DNA of 64,000 bases from Prototheca cutis (GCA_002897115.2 BCIH01000003.1:80828-144827), one strand, 5' to 3'; shown: positions 1-15,011, numbered from the stretch's first letter. The notes: generated from the letters alone by a model not told the origin. Made by a program: numbers and translations.

Positions 1-2839
1 GGCACGGACCGACGGCGCAATTTCCCTCACGGGTGGCTCGCCCGGCGGTGCGCCCGTCCGTTTGGTGGACACCTTTACCACCGAGGGCATTGCCGGCGGT
101 AGCAGCTACGCCTTCCTGACCTATGGCCAGTTTGTGCCCACCGACGACTACAGCAACGACTCGCTCCTGGTGAGCAACGTCAACCTCAACGGCATCAACT
201 GCCCCCGCATGTCTCCAGCAGCCGATGCCAGCCTCGTGTGTACTCAGGACGAAGACCAGGACTACAGCGGTGGAGCAGCAGGGACCAGTGCCACTGACGG
301 CTGCAAGGCCATCTACTGTTGCGGGTACGTCCTGTCCTCCAGCAGTCCCCCAGCAGCCTTGGACCCGGCCGACGGGCCCTCGGCATCTCCGGTTCTCTCG
401 GGTAATGGCACGCAAGGCAGCACGCCCCTTGAGCAAGGTGGGTGCGTCAGTGATTCATGGCGAGCGGGGGGCCAGGGGATGACCCTTTTATCTGTTGCCG
501 ATAGGAGTTTTATGCAGCGATTGCTGTGCTTGAGCCACCACCCATCACATATGTGTCAGTCTGGGGTGGTTGACGGCGGACATAGAGTGCAATACAGCAA
601 CTGGGACTCCGTACTCAGACCCGCACTTCTCCTTGAATAACAAACACCTGCAGATGGCAATGTGAGTGCCTACGATGGACCGCCCCAGGGGCCTTCCCCT
701 TCAAAATCTACGCCATCTCCCAGCAGCGGCTCCTCCAGCCCTGCGCCGTCGCCTGACCAGTCGACTTCTGGCGACGGTGGCGGGGGCGTGTCGCTCGGCA
801 TGGTGATTGGCGTGGTGACGGGGGTGGCCGTGGCCGTGGCACTGCTGGTCGTCGGCGGCTGGGTGATTGTAGCCCGCCGCCGGGCCGCGCGCCAGGTGGC
901 GCCGCGTGGGGCGCAGAACCCGGACGCCAAGGACGAGCCGCTGCAGCGTGGCAGTGCATCCAGTGCCGGTACATCCAGCACCCCGGGCACGCCCTCAATC
1001 GTCCCCGGCACGCTGTCCAGCCCGCATGCAGGGTCACTGGGAGCCACACTAACGGTCACCAGCGGGGCGACGCTGACGCTGCCGGCGCTGCAGCCCAGTG
1101 GTGGCTCGGGCGTTGTATCATCGCTAGACCGAGGAAACAGTGGCATCAGCTCTGCAGGGCTCAGCCCAGACAGTGGCCTGCCACGCATGGCATCCAGCGA
1201 CCTGGTCACTCAAGTCGTGCTCCATGATCAACTGGGCGCTGGTGCCTTTGGAGTTGTGTATAGAGGTCCGTGGGTTGGCAGTTGACCAATTATTATTGTT
1301 ATTGTTTATTTATTTATTTATTTATTTTTTTTTGGGGGGGGGGGGGTTTAAGGAGGGGGTCTTTTCTTTTACGCAACAGCCCCCTTCTTGCAATGCTTTC
1401 TCCCAAAAAAAACATGCAGACATGCATGCAACCCTGCATACACACAGACAACAATGTACAAACTCAACGGACACCCTCCTCCCCCTGACGACAATGCAAC
1501 AGCGGAATGGAATGGCCGGCCGGTTGCGGTCAAGGTGCTGCAGATGACGTGCCGTAGTCACAGCAGCCGCGAGCTGGAGAGCTTCAAGANGGAAGTAGAG
1601 GTGCTGTCCACATTGCAGCACCCCCACATCGTGCGGTTCCTGGGTGCTTGCACCGTGCCTCCCAACATCTGTATCATCGAGGAGCTGGCGGAAGGGGGCA
1701 GCCTGCACACCCGTCTGCACGGCAAGCCGGGATCGCGGCGGCGCCAGCCCCTGCCCTACGGCGAGTTGCTGGGCATTGCGGCGGGCATTGCCGATGCCAT
1801 GGTCTATCTGCACCCGAAGGTTGTGCACCGGGACCTCAAGTCCCAGGTAAGGGTTACGTATTCTACATGAGCTTTTTGGCGAGGGTGTCGCTGGTAATCG
1901 CATGCTGGGCATGGGCCTGTGCTCCGCAAGCTTGGTTTCCCAATTCACCCACTCAAACACGCCCAAAACCACTAAACCCCCTGCAGAATGTGCTGCTAGG
2001 AGCGGATGGCCGTGCGCTGGTGTGTGACTTTGGCATTGCCAAGTTCAAAGACCGGACGTTTGTGAGCACCGCCAATGGGCAGGCGGGCACCCCGGCTTAC
2101 ATGGCCCCAGAAATGTTTGACGGCGTGGGAGTCACCGAAAAGGTTGGCTGGCTGGGTGTGATGCGCGAGAAATCACTGCTGTTCAGCATCCTTCCTTCCT
2201 CCCTCATCAAAGCCACCAAACAACCCTCCTCCCCACCACCCATCCATCCAGGTGGACGTCTTTGCCTTTGGAGTGCTGCTGTGGGAGATGCTGACTGGGG
2301 ATGTGCCGTGGTGCCACGTGCCGTCGCCCATGCAAATCATCTATTGCGTGGGTGTGATGGGCCAGCGCCTGCCGCTGCCGGCGGCCTGCCCGGCGGTGCT
2401 GCGGTCCCTGATCGAGGCATGCTGGGCGGAAGAACCCGCGGCGCGGCCGAACTTTGTCACCATCCTGCATGAACTCCGCGGCGAGCAGTCGGGGCTGACG
2501 CAGGGCGCGCTGGCACGGCCGCTGCCACTGCCGGTGGCGGCCGAGTCAAACACGGGCAGCGATGACGAAGAAGGGCCATCCTCTCTGGGGAGCGGCTCCA
2601 GGTCACCACCCGCAATGGCCTCGCTGAGCAGCTCTGCCAGCCTGCACCTTCGCGCCATGCAGCTCAAGCGCGGTGGGCAGCCGTCCACCAGCACCGAGAG
2701 CAGCCCGTTTGCCAGCATGCGCAACGAGCCCTTCACCGCGCACTCCACGGGCTCGGGCCCAGCCAGCGACTGGATGACAAGGGGCAGGGACCGCATCGCC
2801 TCTGCACAGCCCGGCGATGCGGCCTTGCCCGCTGCCTGA
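1..2839 (+). CDS. TKL-type receptor-like protein kinase, 5' partial
   Basis: Exons that keep one frame are 1-437, 654-1265, 1503-1846, 1987-2142 and 2252-2839 (about 711 visible residues; the frame is open to the left edge). The first exon encodes a cysteine-containing, Ser/Gly/Pro-rich ectodomain. It is followed by a single hydrophobic helix (about 780-880) ending in an Arg-rich stop-transfer segment, then a Ser/Pro/Gly linker. The kinase domain has the glycine loop LGAGAFGVVYR, VAVKVL (ATP lysine), HRDLKSQN split across exons 3/4, CDFGIAKF, and the APE motif in YMAPEMF.. form. HRDLKSQN with a Raf/CTR1-like layout indicates the tyrosine-kinase-like family, which phosphorylates Ser/Thr. The Ser-rich tail after 2500 is low complexity. 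The kinase assignment is firm; the ligand and pathway are unknown. Confidence 0.85.
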
Positions 2840-3425
2840 TGGCATGTGGGACTACTCTTTTGACAACCCCTGTTGCAGTCTTGACGATGATTTCAAACAT
2901 GAACAAGCCCCCTTTGGCAGTGGCGGGCACACCTTCGCAGCTCCCTTCTCTGTGCTTCCTGTGAATGATGCTGGCATTTGCAACACCTGCAGGCGGACGT
3001 GTGTGTGTTGGCAGGGCCCTTTGTGCTCATCCTTTGACGATGTCTAACCCGTGGCGTGATGAACAGTGCAGTGCTACGCGTGTGATCACTCTCTCATTTT
3101 GATCATCTGTCCATTCTGCTTTAACTTGGCCGGGCCAATGCTTTTCTGGAAGAGGATACTCGCTCGCAGTGCATCCAGCACTGACCCTCCTGGTGCCACG
3201 TTGCGATGGCCTGCCTTGACACCCTACCTACCAGAAAACATGGACGGATTTCCATCGGGAAATGTAACAGCAATTCACACGGTACCAGGGACCTGCACTT
3301 GATGCCCACATTGCACCACTCGGCTCCACAGCGACGCACAAGAGCCAAACGGAACGCAGGCGCACGGTTCTTGCCACATAGCATCTGCCATCCGACGGTT
3401 GAACCTGGACCATCCGACGTCGCCC
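2840..3425. other. Intergenic, convergent 3' regions
   Basis: This stretch lies between the stop codons of the kinase (+) and the RNA-binding protein (-). It should hold both 3' UTRs. I see no conserved coding segment or structured RNA. Confidence 0.6.
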
Positions 3426-5867
3426 TCATGCGTAGGACCTGCGGCCCGGGCTGCGGCTGCGGTCACGCTGCGGCCCCGAGCCGTATTTGGACTTGAGGCG
3501 GTCGAGTGCGGCCTCCGACTGCTCCGGACCCCCCGCACTGCCACTCCCAGAGGCCCCGCGGCGCCGGCGGCCAAACTCGTCAAATTCCTCTTTGGCTTCG
3601 CGCTCCGCACGCCGCCGGCGGGCCTCCTGTGCTTCAAAGTCGTCCCGCTCCCGGAAACCGCCGGCCGCGCCTTCGCGCCGCATGTCCATCGTCCCGGGCT
3701 TGGCCGTGTGACACTGGTTGCACTCGCGCCGCCGCGCCCAGTTGACATTGCCGCACGAAGGGCACGGCCAGTCGTCGGGGGCAAACAGGCCCGCTGGGCC
3801 CTGAGGGGCCGCCACGACACGTTCACGGGCCGGAGGGGCAGCACCGCCAGCGGGGCCCGCTCCAGCCGCAGCCGCCGCGGGGCCGCCGGCCGGCGGCGCG
3901 CCGTAGCCGCCATCGTAACCGTAACCACCCTGGGGCGGCGGCGGCACGCCGTAGTCCTCAGCGGGCGGCGGCGCACCCTCGCTGTAGCCTGCCTGGTAAT
4001 GTCCGGCAGGGGGGGGGTACTGCGCACCACCCGCACCGCCGTAGCCCTGGGCATCATAGCCACCCTCGCCGCCGCCGTGCGAGGGCTTTGGCGTGTTGCA
4101 CCGGTTGCAGCGGTCACGCCAGCTGAAGCAGTTGTTGCCACAGCTCGGGCAGAGCCAGTCACCTGAGGTTGGATTACGCCAGTCGATTTGATATCAGGTG
4201 TTGTGACTCGGGGGAAAAGGAAATCTATAACTGTCGCGTCCAACAGCACCTAGCCCCCAAACAGGAGCAGTTGGTCAAATGGCCCGCAATCAGGCCATGA
4301 GATCGTACTGTGAGCAAAGCAGACAAAACTATCTTTCACGCCCCATTCAGTCCAATGCCTCTGAAAGCAGCTGCAGTTGCAACACCACCATTTCGCTGCT
4401 CGCAGTTGCAAGACTCACCTGGACGACCGGGCGCGCCGCCTCCCCTGCCACCGGCGCCAGGTCCAGGGGCCGGTCCTCCATAGCCGCCACCGCCGGAAGC
4501 ACCTCCAGCAGGCTTGGGAGCGCTGCACCGGTTGCAACGATCGCGCCAGCCGAAGCAATTGTTGCCGCAGCCTGGGCAGAGCCAGTCGCCCTCCCGAGCA
4601 GGGGCTCCACCCCCACCCACCCCCGGGGGTGGCCCTCCGTAACCGCCGCCGCCGCTGGGAGCACCTCCAGCGGGCTTTGGGGTGCTGCAGCGATTGCAAC
4701 GATCGCGCCAGCCGAAGCAATTGTTGCCGCAGTTCGGGCAGAGCCAATCGCCTTCACGAGCGCCACCGCCACCGCCTGTGCAATTCACACCAAAGAACCG
4801 TGAAACAGCAACACCCGCAAGCGTGGGGACATAACAATCTCCATCACCAAGCACAAAACGCAGCTACTGTGAGCAAACTGTGGAGCTCAGCAAGATCTCG
4901 GGACGCAGCAGGTCTCCATGCATTGGCCTACACAGCATCCATGCAGAAATGAACCTTAACCGCATCGCAACAGTCGGCACCCACCTCCGCCGTAGCCGCC
5001 GCCGCCGCCGCCGCCCCGAGATTGAGGGGGCCCAGAGCCGTAGCCACGGTCACCGTAGCCGCGGTCACGGTCACGGTCGCCGTAGCCTCCGCCACCGCCA
5101 CCGTAGCCGCGGTCACGGTCGCCATAGCCTCCGCCACCGCCGCCGCGGTCACGGTCGCCGTAGCCACGATCGCGGTCGCCGTAACGATCGCTGCCACGAT
5201 CACGGTCGCCGCCACCACCCCGGCCGTACCCTTGGCCACCAGAGCCCCTGTAGTCGCCATATCCTCCGCCGTACGCATCGCCAGCGTTGCTGCCAGGCTT
5301 CTCTGCCATGCTGACGGAGATGGCCTTCCCTGGAGACCGGCGGTGGTTGCAATGGGGGGCAGGGTCTTCGCGGCACATGAACCCCCCCCTGCTCGGCTGC
5401 ACCCCATCACACCGCCGCCAGCACCACCACCACACTATCCACCAGGGCCCGGCGCATCCTTTCCTCAGCCAACTTGCCCATGAACTCTTTGCCGTCAAAC
5501 CAGGAGGGGGCCTGGTTGGCGGCAAACGGATCCTCGTAAGTGATGGTGGCGTCGCCCTTGAGCTCCCCCGTCGCCTTGTCTCTGTACAGCCANATCTGTG
5601 GGGGCAGGCGGGGCGGGCGGTGTGTGCCAGCGCGCCGGCCGTGCACGGAGGATGGTCGGGGATGTGTCGAACTTCAGGACTCCCCCACCATCGTCTCCCT
5701 ATCTCCCCAGTGTCCACCTTGGGTGCTGGGGGTCGCTTCTTCTTGTCCATCTTGATCATGCCGATCTGCCCAAAGTGGGCAGCCAGCTGCTCGACCGTGA
5801 CATCCTTTGGCAAGCCGCTGATGTATATCTGGTCCCGGTCATCGTCGAAGTTTTCAAAGCTCGCCAT
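3426..5867 (-). CDS. FUS/TAF15-like RNA-binding protein: RRM, RGG and four RanBP2 zinc fingers
   Basis: Complement join 3426-4162, 4419-4775, 4985-5329, 5478-5595, 5718-5867 gives 568 aa with all phases consistent. The start is [10 protein letters not shown]. The RRM begins [17 protein letters not shown] and continues in exon 2 with a FUS-like [10 protein letters not shown]...WFDGKEF strand. A Gly/Arg/Asp/Tyr-rich segment (YGDRDRGYG repeats) follows. Three almost identical RanBP2 zinc fingers come next (CPx[14 protein letters not shown]), then a more divergent fourth ([18 protein letters not shown]) and an Arg/Ser-rich tail. This architecture is that of FET/TAF15b proteins, which bind GGU-type RNA and act in transcription and RNA processing in the nucleus. 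Intron 5330-5477 uses a GC donor (GCAAGT). The extra finger copies look like recent internal duplication. Confidence 0.9.
5330..5477 (-). other. GC-AG intron in the FUS-like gene
   Basis: On the minus strand the exon ends ATGG and the next bases are GCAAGT, the consensus for GC donors. The acceptor is CCAG. Only this junction restores [19 protein letters not shown], which matches the end of FET-family RRMs. The nearest GT breaks the frame. Confidence 0.8.
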
Positions 5868-6164
5868 CTTGGTGAATCTGCACAAACAATGTGCGGAATT
5901 AATGTATCCGCACAAGAAGGCGGGGGGCAATGGGCAGCCTGCCCTGAGGGGGCGGGATTGTTGTGATGGAGCGGCAAAGGATATCCGCGTCCCCAAGTAC
6001 CCAAAATTTACCCACCGCGGATAGCCCCACCTGCAGCCGTGAATCCTCTCCCTCCTGCCTATATCAAAACTATTCTTTTTGCCAATGATGACTTTTTCTC
6101 CATCGCAATTCCCGTAAGATCTTGTCTGCAGTGCACCCACGGTCCAGGCAAACCACCGATCCAA

Positions 6165-8687
<2,523 letters not shown>

Positions 8688-8741
8688 TGTTGGCAAGACA
8701 GCTCCCTTAACTGCACGTGTCGGGAGGAGTCCCCCGGCAAA

Positions 8742-9411
8742 TCAGAGCTTGAGCTGACTCAGAAGCGACTGGAGCTCCGCCTGCACCTCGTCACCACGCT
8801 CATCCCTGTGGAAATAAAAGGGTGGCAGATAGAAACCCCCTAAGCAACCCACGGGACATATGCACTGATCGTCGCCATGCACTGGGGCACCCATGCAGCC
8901 ATTGATCTGCACAATGCAATGTATATCAAACAAGTGATCGTCTTGTTTTGTTCAAAAGCAGTGCTGGCCCGGCACCACAGATGGCTTGGGTTGCTCCACA
9001 CCTGCTGCCAGCAGCACCATACCTCTGTTTCCGAGCAAGCCAGCAGTCCAATTCACTCTCCCCCCCACATTCGTTCGCGTACTTTTTCTGGACGAGGATG
9101 TCCTGGATCTTGTGCAGGAGCTTGAGGCGGTGCTGGGCGTACTTGGACTCCTTGGGGAGCAGGGAAAATACACTGATGGCCTCCCTCACCGCCACCAGCT
9201 GCTGCTCCTCACTCAGGTCCTCCGCAGCGGACACCCACTTCTGCTTGAACAGACGAAAGGTCTTCTTTTTCGTTTCTGTCGGTGGCTGCTTTGCCGGAGG
9301 GCGATCTAGAGGGCGGGTGCTGCTGGAGAGCTTGGACTTGCCGGCGGAGCGCCGTCGGGCACGTAGCCGCTCGGCCACTACCAGGGCCTCGCTGACATCG
9401 CCTTCCTCCAT
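8742..9411 (-). CDS. Small conserved-looking protein of unknown function
   Basis: Complement join 8742-8805, 9083-9411 gives 130 aa, with an exact frame across the intron (donor GTACGC, acceptor CACAG). The start is the ATG at 9411. The first third is Arg/Lys/Ser/Pro-rich. The rest is predicted helical and charged (LSEEQQLVAVREAISVF, then YAQHRLKLLHKIQDIL) and ends in QAELQSLLSQLKL. I recognise no family. It lies head-to-head with the UHRF1-like gene across 342 bp and tail-to-head with the monooxygenase across 54 bp. Coding status rests on the clean splice and amphipathic helices. Confidence 0.6.
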
Positions 9412-9753
9412 CCACGCATCACCACCCTGCGGCCGCAGGGTTTTCCACTAATATTTCATGTCTCGGCGGAAGGACGATCGCGACCCGGTCAGATCTGGCG
9501 ACGTGCGCTGTAGGTCTTGCCTGCCGATCGGGCCAGTCGGGGCCAGTCGCTCGGAAGCATCGCTGCATGGGAAATTTTGAATCCCTGGTGAATGCCATCG
9601 GCTACTCTGTTCTTCCAGCGCCCACTTCCGATCGCAGAGGATCTGCACCAAGCCAGCTGTCGACATTTTGACCGCTCTTTTGGCTACTATTTTGTCCTGT
9701 GTTGAGTGGCCGAGGGTCGAGCTCAGTACGGTGCTCGGCAGAACTCTGTCACC
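9412..9753. promoter_or_regulatory. Divergent promoter region
   Basis: A 342-bp interval between two divergent start codons (9411 minus, 9754 plus). It must hold the 5' UTRs and core promoters of both genes. I could not identify a TATA box or other defined element. Confidence 0.45.
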
Positions 9754-11168
9754 ATGGAGCAGTCCGAGCTGATGAAGAAGGTCATGGAGATTCAGAGGGA
9801 TCCCACGCTCTCGGATGCCGAGAAAGCGGTGAAGAGACAGCAGCTGATGGCTGGGAAGTGGGCGCAGCCCGCCGAGGACGCCAAGGAGGACACGGGTGCG
9901 GCGATTTTGAATCGGCCCCTTTGGCGGTGCTGGGGACCTAGGCTTTGGGGGTTTGCGGGGTGGGGGGGGCTTGCAGCAGGCACATGCCGTTCCATGTGAA
10001 TGCCCACTGTTCCTCACGTGGCCCATGCGCAGAGTCGGAGGCTGCCGCCAAGAAGGAGGAAGAGCATGGGCTCAAGGACACCCTCCAGTGCACCATCTGC
10101 CACGAGCTCTGTAACCGCCCGGTCACGGTAAGTGATTGAGAGCTGGATGTGCGTGTGTGTGATTGTTTGTGTGTTTCAAGGTAGTTCAAATTAGCAGTGC
10201 TGCGTTGTGAAAGTTTGCATGGTGTCTTTGGCTTGCCATACCCTGTAGCACAGCGATTGAGCAGAGACTGCTCTCCTCTCAAACATGGGCCCCTCCCCCT
10301 GCAGGCACCTTGCCAGCACAATTTTTGCCTCAAGTGCTTCCAGGACCACGTGAACAAGTCCAAGAAGAAGTGCTGCCCCACGTGCCGCAGCGATGTATGT
10401 GCACATGTTCTCTCTGGGGTTTCCAAATGGTGCTGCATTGGCTCTGTCCTCTGAGCGGTGTGGGGGGGAGGCAGGGCCAGCTCCGGAGTTTCCATTCCGA
10501 TGGTTATCACCTCTATGCAGACTACTCTAATCATTCTCGCTCACCCCATACTTGCCAAACAAACCTCTGCACAGTTTGGAGCTAAATTCTGTGCCAATCC
10601 ACGGATCAACACCGCGCTCACCGTCGCCATCCGCGCCTTTAAGATTGGTGCTCCCACTGCCGTCGGCAAGCCATTTGAGAGGTGCGTGCTTGTCGGGTGG
10701 ACCTGTTGCGATGGAAGAAAGGAGGGCGTGATGACTGCAGTGGTCGCAGTTTCGGCAAGGCAATCCTGTGAAACAGTTTGCTGCAGGCAGCACCTGCCAC
10801 GTTCTGACGGCACCGTTCACGCTTCCCATGCATTCGCCCAATGCGTTCAGGATCAACAACGCCGACCGGCCCGACGAGGCATTCACCACAGAGCGTGCCG
10901 TTCGGGCAGGCCGCGCAAATGCCGCCAGGTCCATGGACATTTTTCTTTCCAGAGGGAATGGTTCTTTTTAGTGTGTTGCGGTATGGATGCTGTCTGGCAT
11001 GCCATGCATGCTCACCCGCTGTCCCTGCAAGCACCAACTCATCCTTTTTCCTGCCACTGTCAGTGGCCGGATCATGGTCAATGTGCCCAACGACCACTTT
11101 GGGCCGATCCCAGCCAAAGCTGACCCTCGGGGCATGGTGGGTTTTCTTAGGGTTGGCAGACAAGGAGA

Positions 11169-11237
<69 letters not shown>

Positions 11238-13862
11238 CTACCAACCAGAGGCCGTCACTGTGCAGGAGACCTGGAACACTTGCCCTGCCGGACAACAGGA
11301 TCCATGCAGCGCATTTTCCTTTGCCGTCAGACGCCACACCAACCCTTTCTCTACAGGGTATCCGGGTGGGCGACTGGTGGAAGGACCGGCTGGACTGCCG
11401 CCAGTGGGGCGCGCACTTCCCGCATGTCGCGGGCATTGCCGGCCAGTCCAACGTCGGCGCGCAGTCTGTCGTGCTCTCTGGCGGGTGTGTGGGTGCAGGA
11501 GGGGGTGTAGGGAGAGGGAAGAGCCTGTTTGACCGATGAAGATAAGGGAGTTTGTGCAGTGTCTGGCTGTGCCATGCCTGGTAGTGCACTCCAGTGCTTG
11601 TTTTTTTCGTTTTCCAGACCTCATCCGCTTCTTCTAAACATGAAAAAATAACCCTGAAACGAATGAGTACGCTGCTGGCCACACCTCTCCAGGTATGAGG
11701 ACGATCGGGACGAGGGCGAGTGGTTCCTGTACACCGGCTCTGGTGGTCGTGACTTGAGCGGGAACAAGCGCACGAACAAGGTTCAGTCGTTTGACCAGAC
11801 GTTCGAAAGCATGAACAAGGCACTGAAGTTGTCCTGTCTCAAGGGTCTTCCCGTCCGCGTGGTGCGATCTTTCAAGGAGAAGCGGTCGGCCTATGCGCCG
11901 AGCGAGGAGACCCCCGTGCGCTACGACGGCGTCTACCGCATCGTGCGGTGCTGGCGCAAGCCGGGGAACCAGGGACCTCTGGTCTGCCGCTACCTCTTTG
12001 TCCGCTGTGACAACGAACCCGCACCCTGGTCCTCCGAAGGTTGTTTGGCCTCCCTTGTTTGGTAGTCTGGGGGATGTTTGGGTCAAAAGAAGCCGTTGCC
12101 CACGTGCATGAAGGCGGAAATGCACACACACAAACTACCAGACATGCACGCAACCCATGGTGGCAATCGCAGATGTGGGTGACAGTCCGGGCGGGGATGA
12201 GCGGCTTCCCCCCGAGGCCCAGGAGGAGATGAAGAGTGCCGACCGGGGTCAAATCTTCTCCATGACCGAAAAGCCGTGGTGGGGCTGGCTGGACGATGAA
12301 AACGTGCGCAGATGCGATGGGTGGGCATTGTGGCGGGAAAGGAAGGGAGGGACGGAGGGTACCTAGGGTGGTTTTTTGTGGCAGGGTGGGTGAGCGTCTC
12401 TTGTCCATAAATTCCTATAGCAGTGGTTGGTCCCAGCACGGTCATTCCCATTTGCTGTTGCTGCCACGTCCATGAATGCATTCTGCCCACCCCACCGACG
12501 GCCACAGAAATGGGGCTGGACACGGGACCCCCCCGCGAGTCAGCACCGGGCTGCCGGCGAGTCCACGGGCCCCAAGGCCGTACGCAAGCGTGTTTCCGAG
12601 CAGGAAAAGGCACTGCGTGAATTTGCCTGTGGCATCTGCAAGAATGTCGTGGTGCAACCCGTCTCCACGCCCTGTGGTGAGTAGGGTCCTTTTCGGTCAA
12701 AACGAGCCCTGAATTTCTTTCCTTCCCACACACCCCCAAAAGAGGAACACACAATTCTCACTCCCATTCTCGCTCTGCTCCCACAAACAAACAACTACAC
12801 ATTCCACAGGGCACAACTTCTGCAAGGCATGCCTGGACAGTCGGTTTGAGGGCATTGCCGACGAGATTGCCGGGGGCGGGCACGCCGCGGGCGTGCGGTC
12901 CATGCGCGTGCGCAAGCAGCTCAAGCCCTGCCCCGTGTGCAAGGCCGACCTCATGGAGTTTTTACGCTCCGCGCAAGTCAACCGTGACATGGCCGAGGTC
13001 GTGGCCAAGCTGGTGGAAAGCGTGGCCAAAGCCAAGGCCGAGGCCAAGGCCCAAGAGAGCAGTGGTGATGGTGATGGTGATGGGGAGGATGAGAATGAGG
13101 CTGCCACTGGCGAGGACGACACCGCAGCTGCTGCTGCTGAAGAGGCAGCCGACACTACAGAAGGTGCGGCAAGACCTGACACTGCCGACGGTGCAACAGC
13201 TGCGATGGCCGCTGATGGCGACGCGTCGTCGTCCGATGTCTCTGCCCGGGGGGCCCGGGAGCCGGCACTGGCCGCACACCAAGTGGAAGCCTTCAGTCCG
13301 GCCTCGCCCCAGCCCGCCCCGGTCGTCAAGCCCGCAAGTGCGTCGAGAGGGCTGGTGCCTTTTTTGGAGGGGTGGGTGTGGGAGCTGGGGATGCTTGCAG
13401 ACTTGTCCCTCGGCTGCTCACCAGTACCAACAAGCCATTGACCGACCGTTGAACCGACAACCACCTGCAGACAAAGCAGTGGATGTGCTGGTTTCTGAGT
13501 TTGAGGAGTTTGACCCCGAACTCATCTCGGCGCTGTTGGAACAAGAGGACGGTGACGAGGGTGAGACTGGTTATTGGACGAGCCTCTTTTCTTCCTTTTA
13601 TTGGTTATTGGCGCGGGGGAGAAGGGGGGCCCAGCTCATGCGCTGTCTATGAAAAAGATGTATCCCTTGTCAAAAGGCCTCATAACAAGCCCACCATCAA
13701 ATCCACGCAGCTGCGGTACGATATGCGCTGCGCAAGATGCGGACCCAGATGGCCGCTGAGGCCAAGAAGCGGCAGAAGCAGGCGCAGCTTGACGGTGCGC
13801 CAGGTGGCAAGCCCACGCAGATCGAGGCGCCACCAGCAGCCAAGCGGGCCAGGGCAGCCTAG
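9754..13862 (+). CDS. VIM: UHRF1/VIM (ORTHRUS)-like protein: RING-SRA-RING
   Basis: Thirteen exons (9754-9895, 10033-10127, 10305-10394, 10575-10681, 10851-10928, 11064-11136, 11357-11484, 11693-12039, 12173-12303, 12508-12676, 12810-13337, 13471-13560, 13711-13862) give 709 aa, phases all consistent. RING 1 (about residues 63-107) starts CTICHELCNRPVT and ends CCPTCRSD. The SRA domain (about 170-355) carries VPNDHFGPIP, GIRVGDWWKDR, QSVVLSGGYEDD, SGNKRTNKVQ (NKR-type loop) and YDGVYRIVRCWRKPG. RING 2 (about 437-495) starts CGICKNVVVQPVSTPCGHNFC. An acidic linker and a basic KRAR tail follow. SRA proteins bind hemimethylated CpG/CHG and guide maintenance methylation; the RINGs are ubiquitin E3 modules. 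There is no PHD, UBL or tandem-Tudor domain, unlike animal UHRF1 and most plant VIMs. Confidence 0.93.
11171..11234 (+). repeat. Poly-G run of about 64 bases in an intron
   Basis: An unbroken G homopolymer lies in the intron 11137-11356 of the UHRF1-like gene. Its true length is probably unreliable in a draft assembly. Such a run can form G-quadruplex structures in the transcript. Confidence 0.9.
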
Positions 13863-14178
13863 GAGGCCGTGTGTGTACGGCGCCCTTGGGCACGAGTTCC
13901 GAGGACAGTCCTCTTTCGGAAAGTGTGCGTTTTGCAGTTTCTCTTTTTTGGTTTCTCGGATACCCTTGGCAGCTACTCTTTATTGTCCCAAACACCCAAT
14001 GTGGGCCAGATTCCCTGTCACACTCCTGCCAAACTCCTGCTCAAGCTGTAACACAGCAGGGCTCTCCAAAGTCAACAAACGGAAAGGGTCATTGCGTAGT
14101 TCTGGTGCAGGCAGGGTGCGTGATCGGTTGCTGTGAACATGCAGAGAATCATGTTGTCGAGCTTACTACACTCCCAAA
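13863..14178. other. Intergenic, convergent 3' regions
   Basis: 3' UTRs of the UHRF1-like (+) and RG-rich (-) genes. Nothing else is recognised. Confidence 0.5.
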
Positions 14179-15011
14179 TCACTCCTTGGGTGCCTCCTCA
14201 GCCGGCTCAGCAGCCTCTGCTGGCTCGCCCGCCGCTGCCTCGGCAGCCACAGGCTTCTTGGCCCAGTAGTCATCCATGTCCGAGTTTAGCTTCTGTATGG
14301 CAGGAAAACGGAGGTGCAACAGCTGCTGAGCGTCCAGATCCAATTCCCATTCCCAACGCCTGGAAACTCCCCGTCCAGTGGACATGGTGAAGCAGCACCC
14401 GCTCGGCGACCCAATCCAATGTGGAGCCCTGCATGTCCACCTCCCACACAAACAAACCTGAGAGGCGGTCTTGGCGTCCTTCATGAAGTAAGAGTCGAGC
14501 TCGGCATCCAGGTCCTCCTTGGACACAGGCTTGCTCTTCTGCTGGGGCTTGGCGGGCCGAGCGCCGCGGCCGCCTGCATGGGACAGGTGTCCAGCTGGTC
14601 AGGACTCATGCCGACATATCTGGAATGCCATGCCGGACAACCACATGTCGACCAGGCCACTCGGACGCCTGCAATCCTCCTGTACGGCACTCACCCTTGC
14701 CACTCCTGTCCTGACCCTTGCCGTCCCTCCTCTGGCCCGCTCCACTGCCGGGCTTCCTGATGCTGCCGCGTGCAGGAATAGATCCGCTGTTCCTCCCCTG
14801 GTTCCGCTGCCCTGCGCCTCCCCTGCCGGCCACAGCCTTGCCGCTCCTGGGGTCAGATGGCAAGCGATGGCACAGTCGTCAACTCGCCATCGCCACGGCA
14901 TGAGTCATCCCCGAGAGGTTTATTTTCGCTGCATTGTACGCCAGACATCCCATGCTCGTACCTGTCTCCGCCGCGGCCTCCCCCACGCCCGCGACGATCA
15001 GCCATTGTCAT
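14179..15011 (-). CDS. RG-rich mRNA-export-adaptor-like protein (CHTOP/FoP or UAP56-binding-motif type)
   Basis: Complement join 14179-14292, 14458-14573, 14695-14846, 14962-15011 gives 143 aa, phases consistent. The start is ATG at 15011 (a second in-frame ATG is at 15005). The N-terminal half is Arg/Gly-rich (DRRGRGGGRGGDR, later GRGARPAK). The C-terminal half has SKEDLDAELDSYFMKDAK followed by LNSDMDDYWAKKP. These are two copies of the short LDxxLDxYF-like helix seen in CHTOP/FoP and in UAP56-binding motifs of ALY/UIF export adaptors. By family knowledge it would couple mRNA to the TREX export helicase in the nucleus. It could instead be another small hnRNP-like protein, since no RRM is present. 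Confidence 0.65.

Noticed and set aside
670..1209. Long minus-strand frames opposite the kinase linker
   Set aside because: They mirror the GC-rich Ser/Pro/Gly coding strand. The plus strand carries conserved kinase motifs and matched splice phases.
10639..11823. 394-aa minus-strand frame with a poly-Pro run
   Set aside because: The Pro run is the complement of the 64-G intronic tract, and the frame crosses several exons of the UHRF1-like gene on the other strand.
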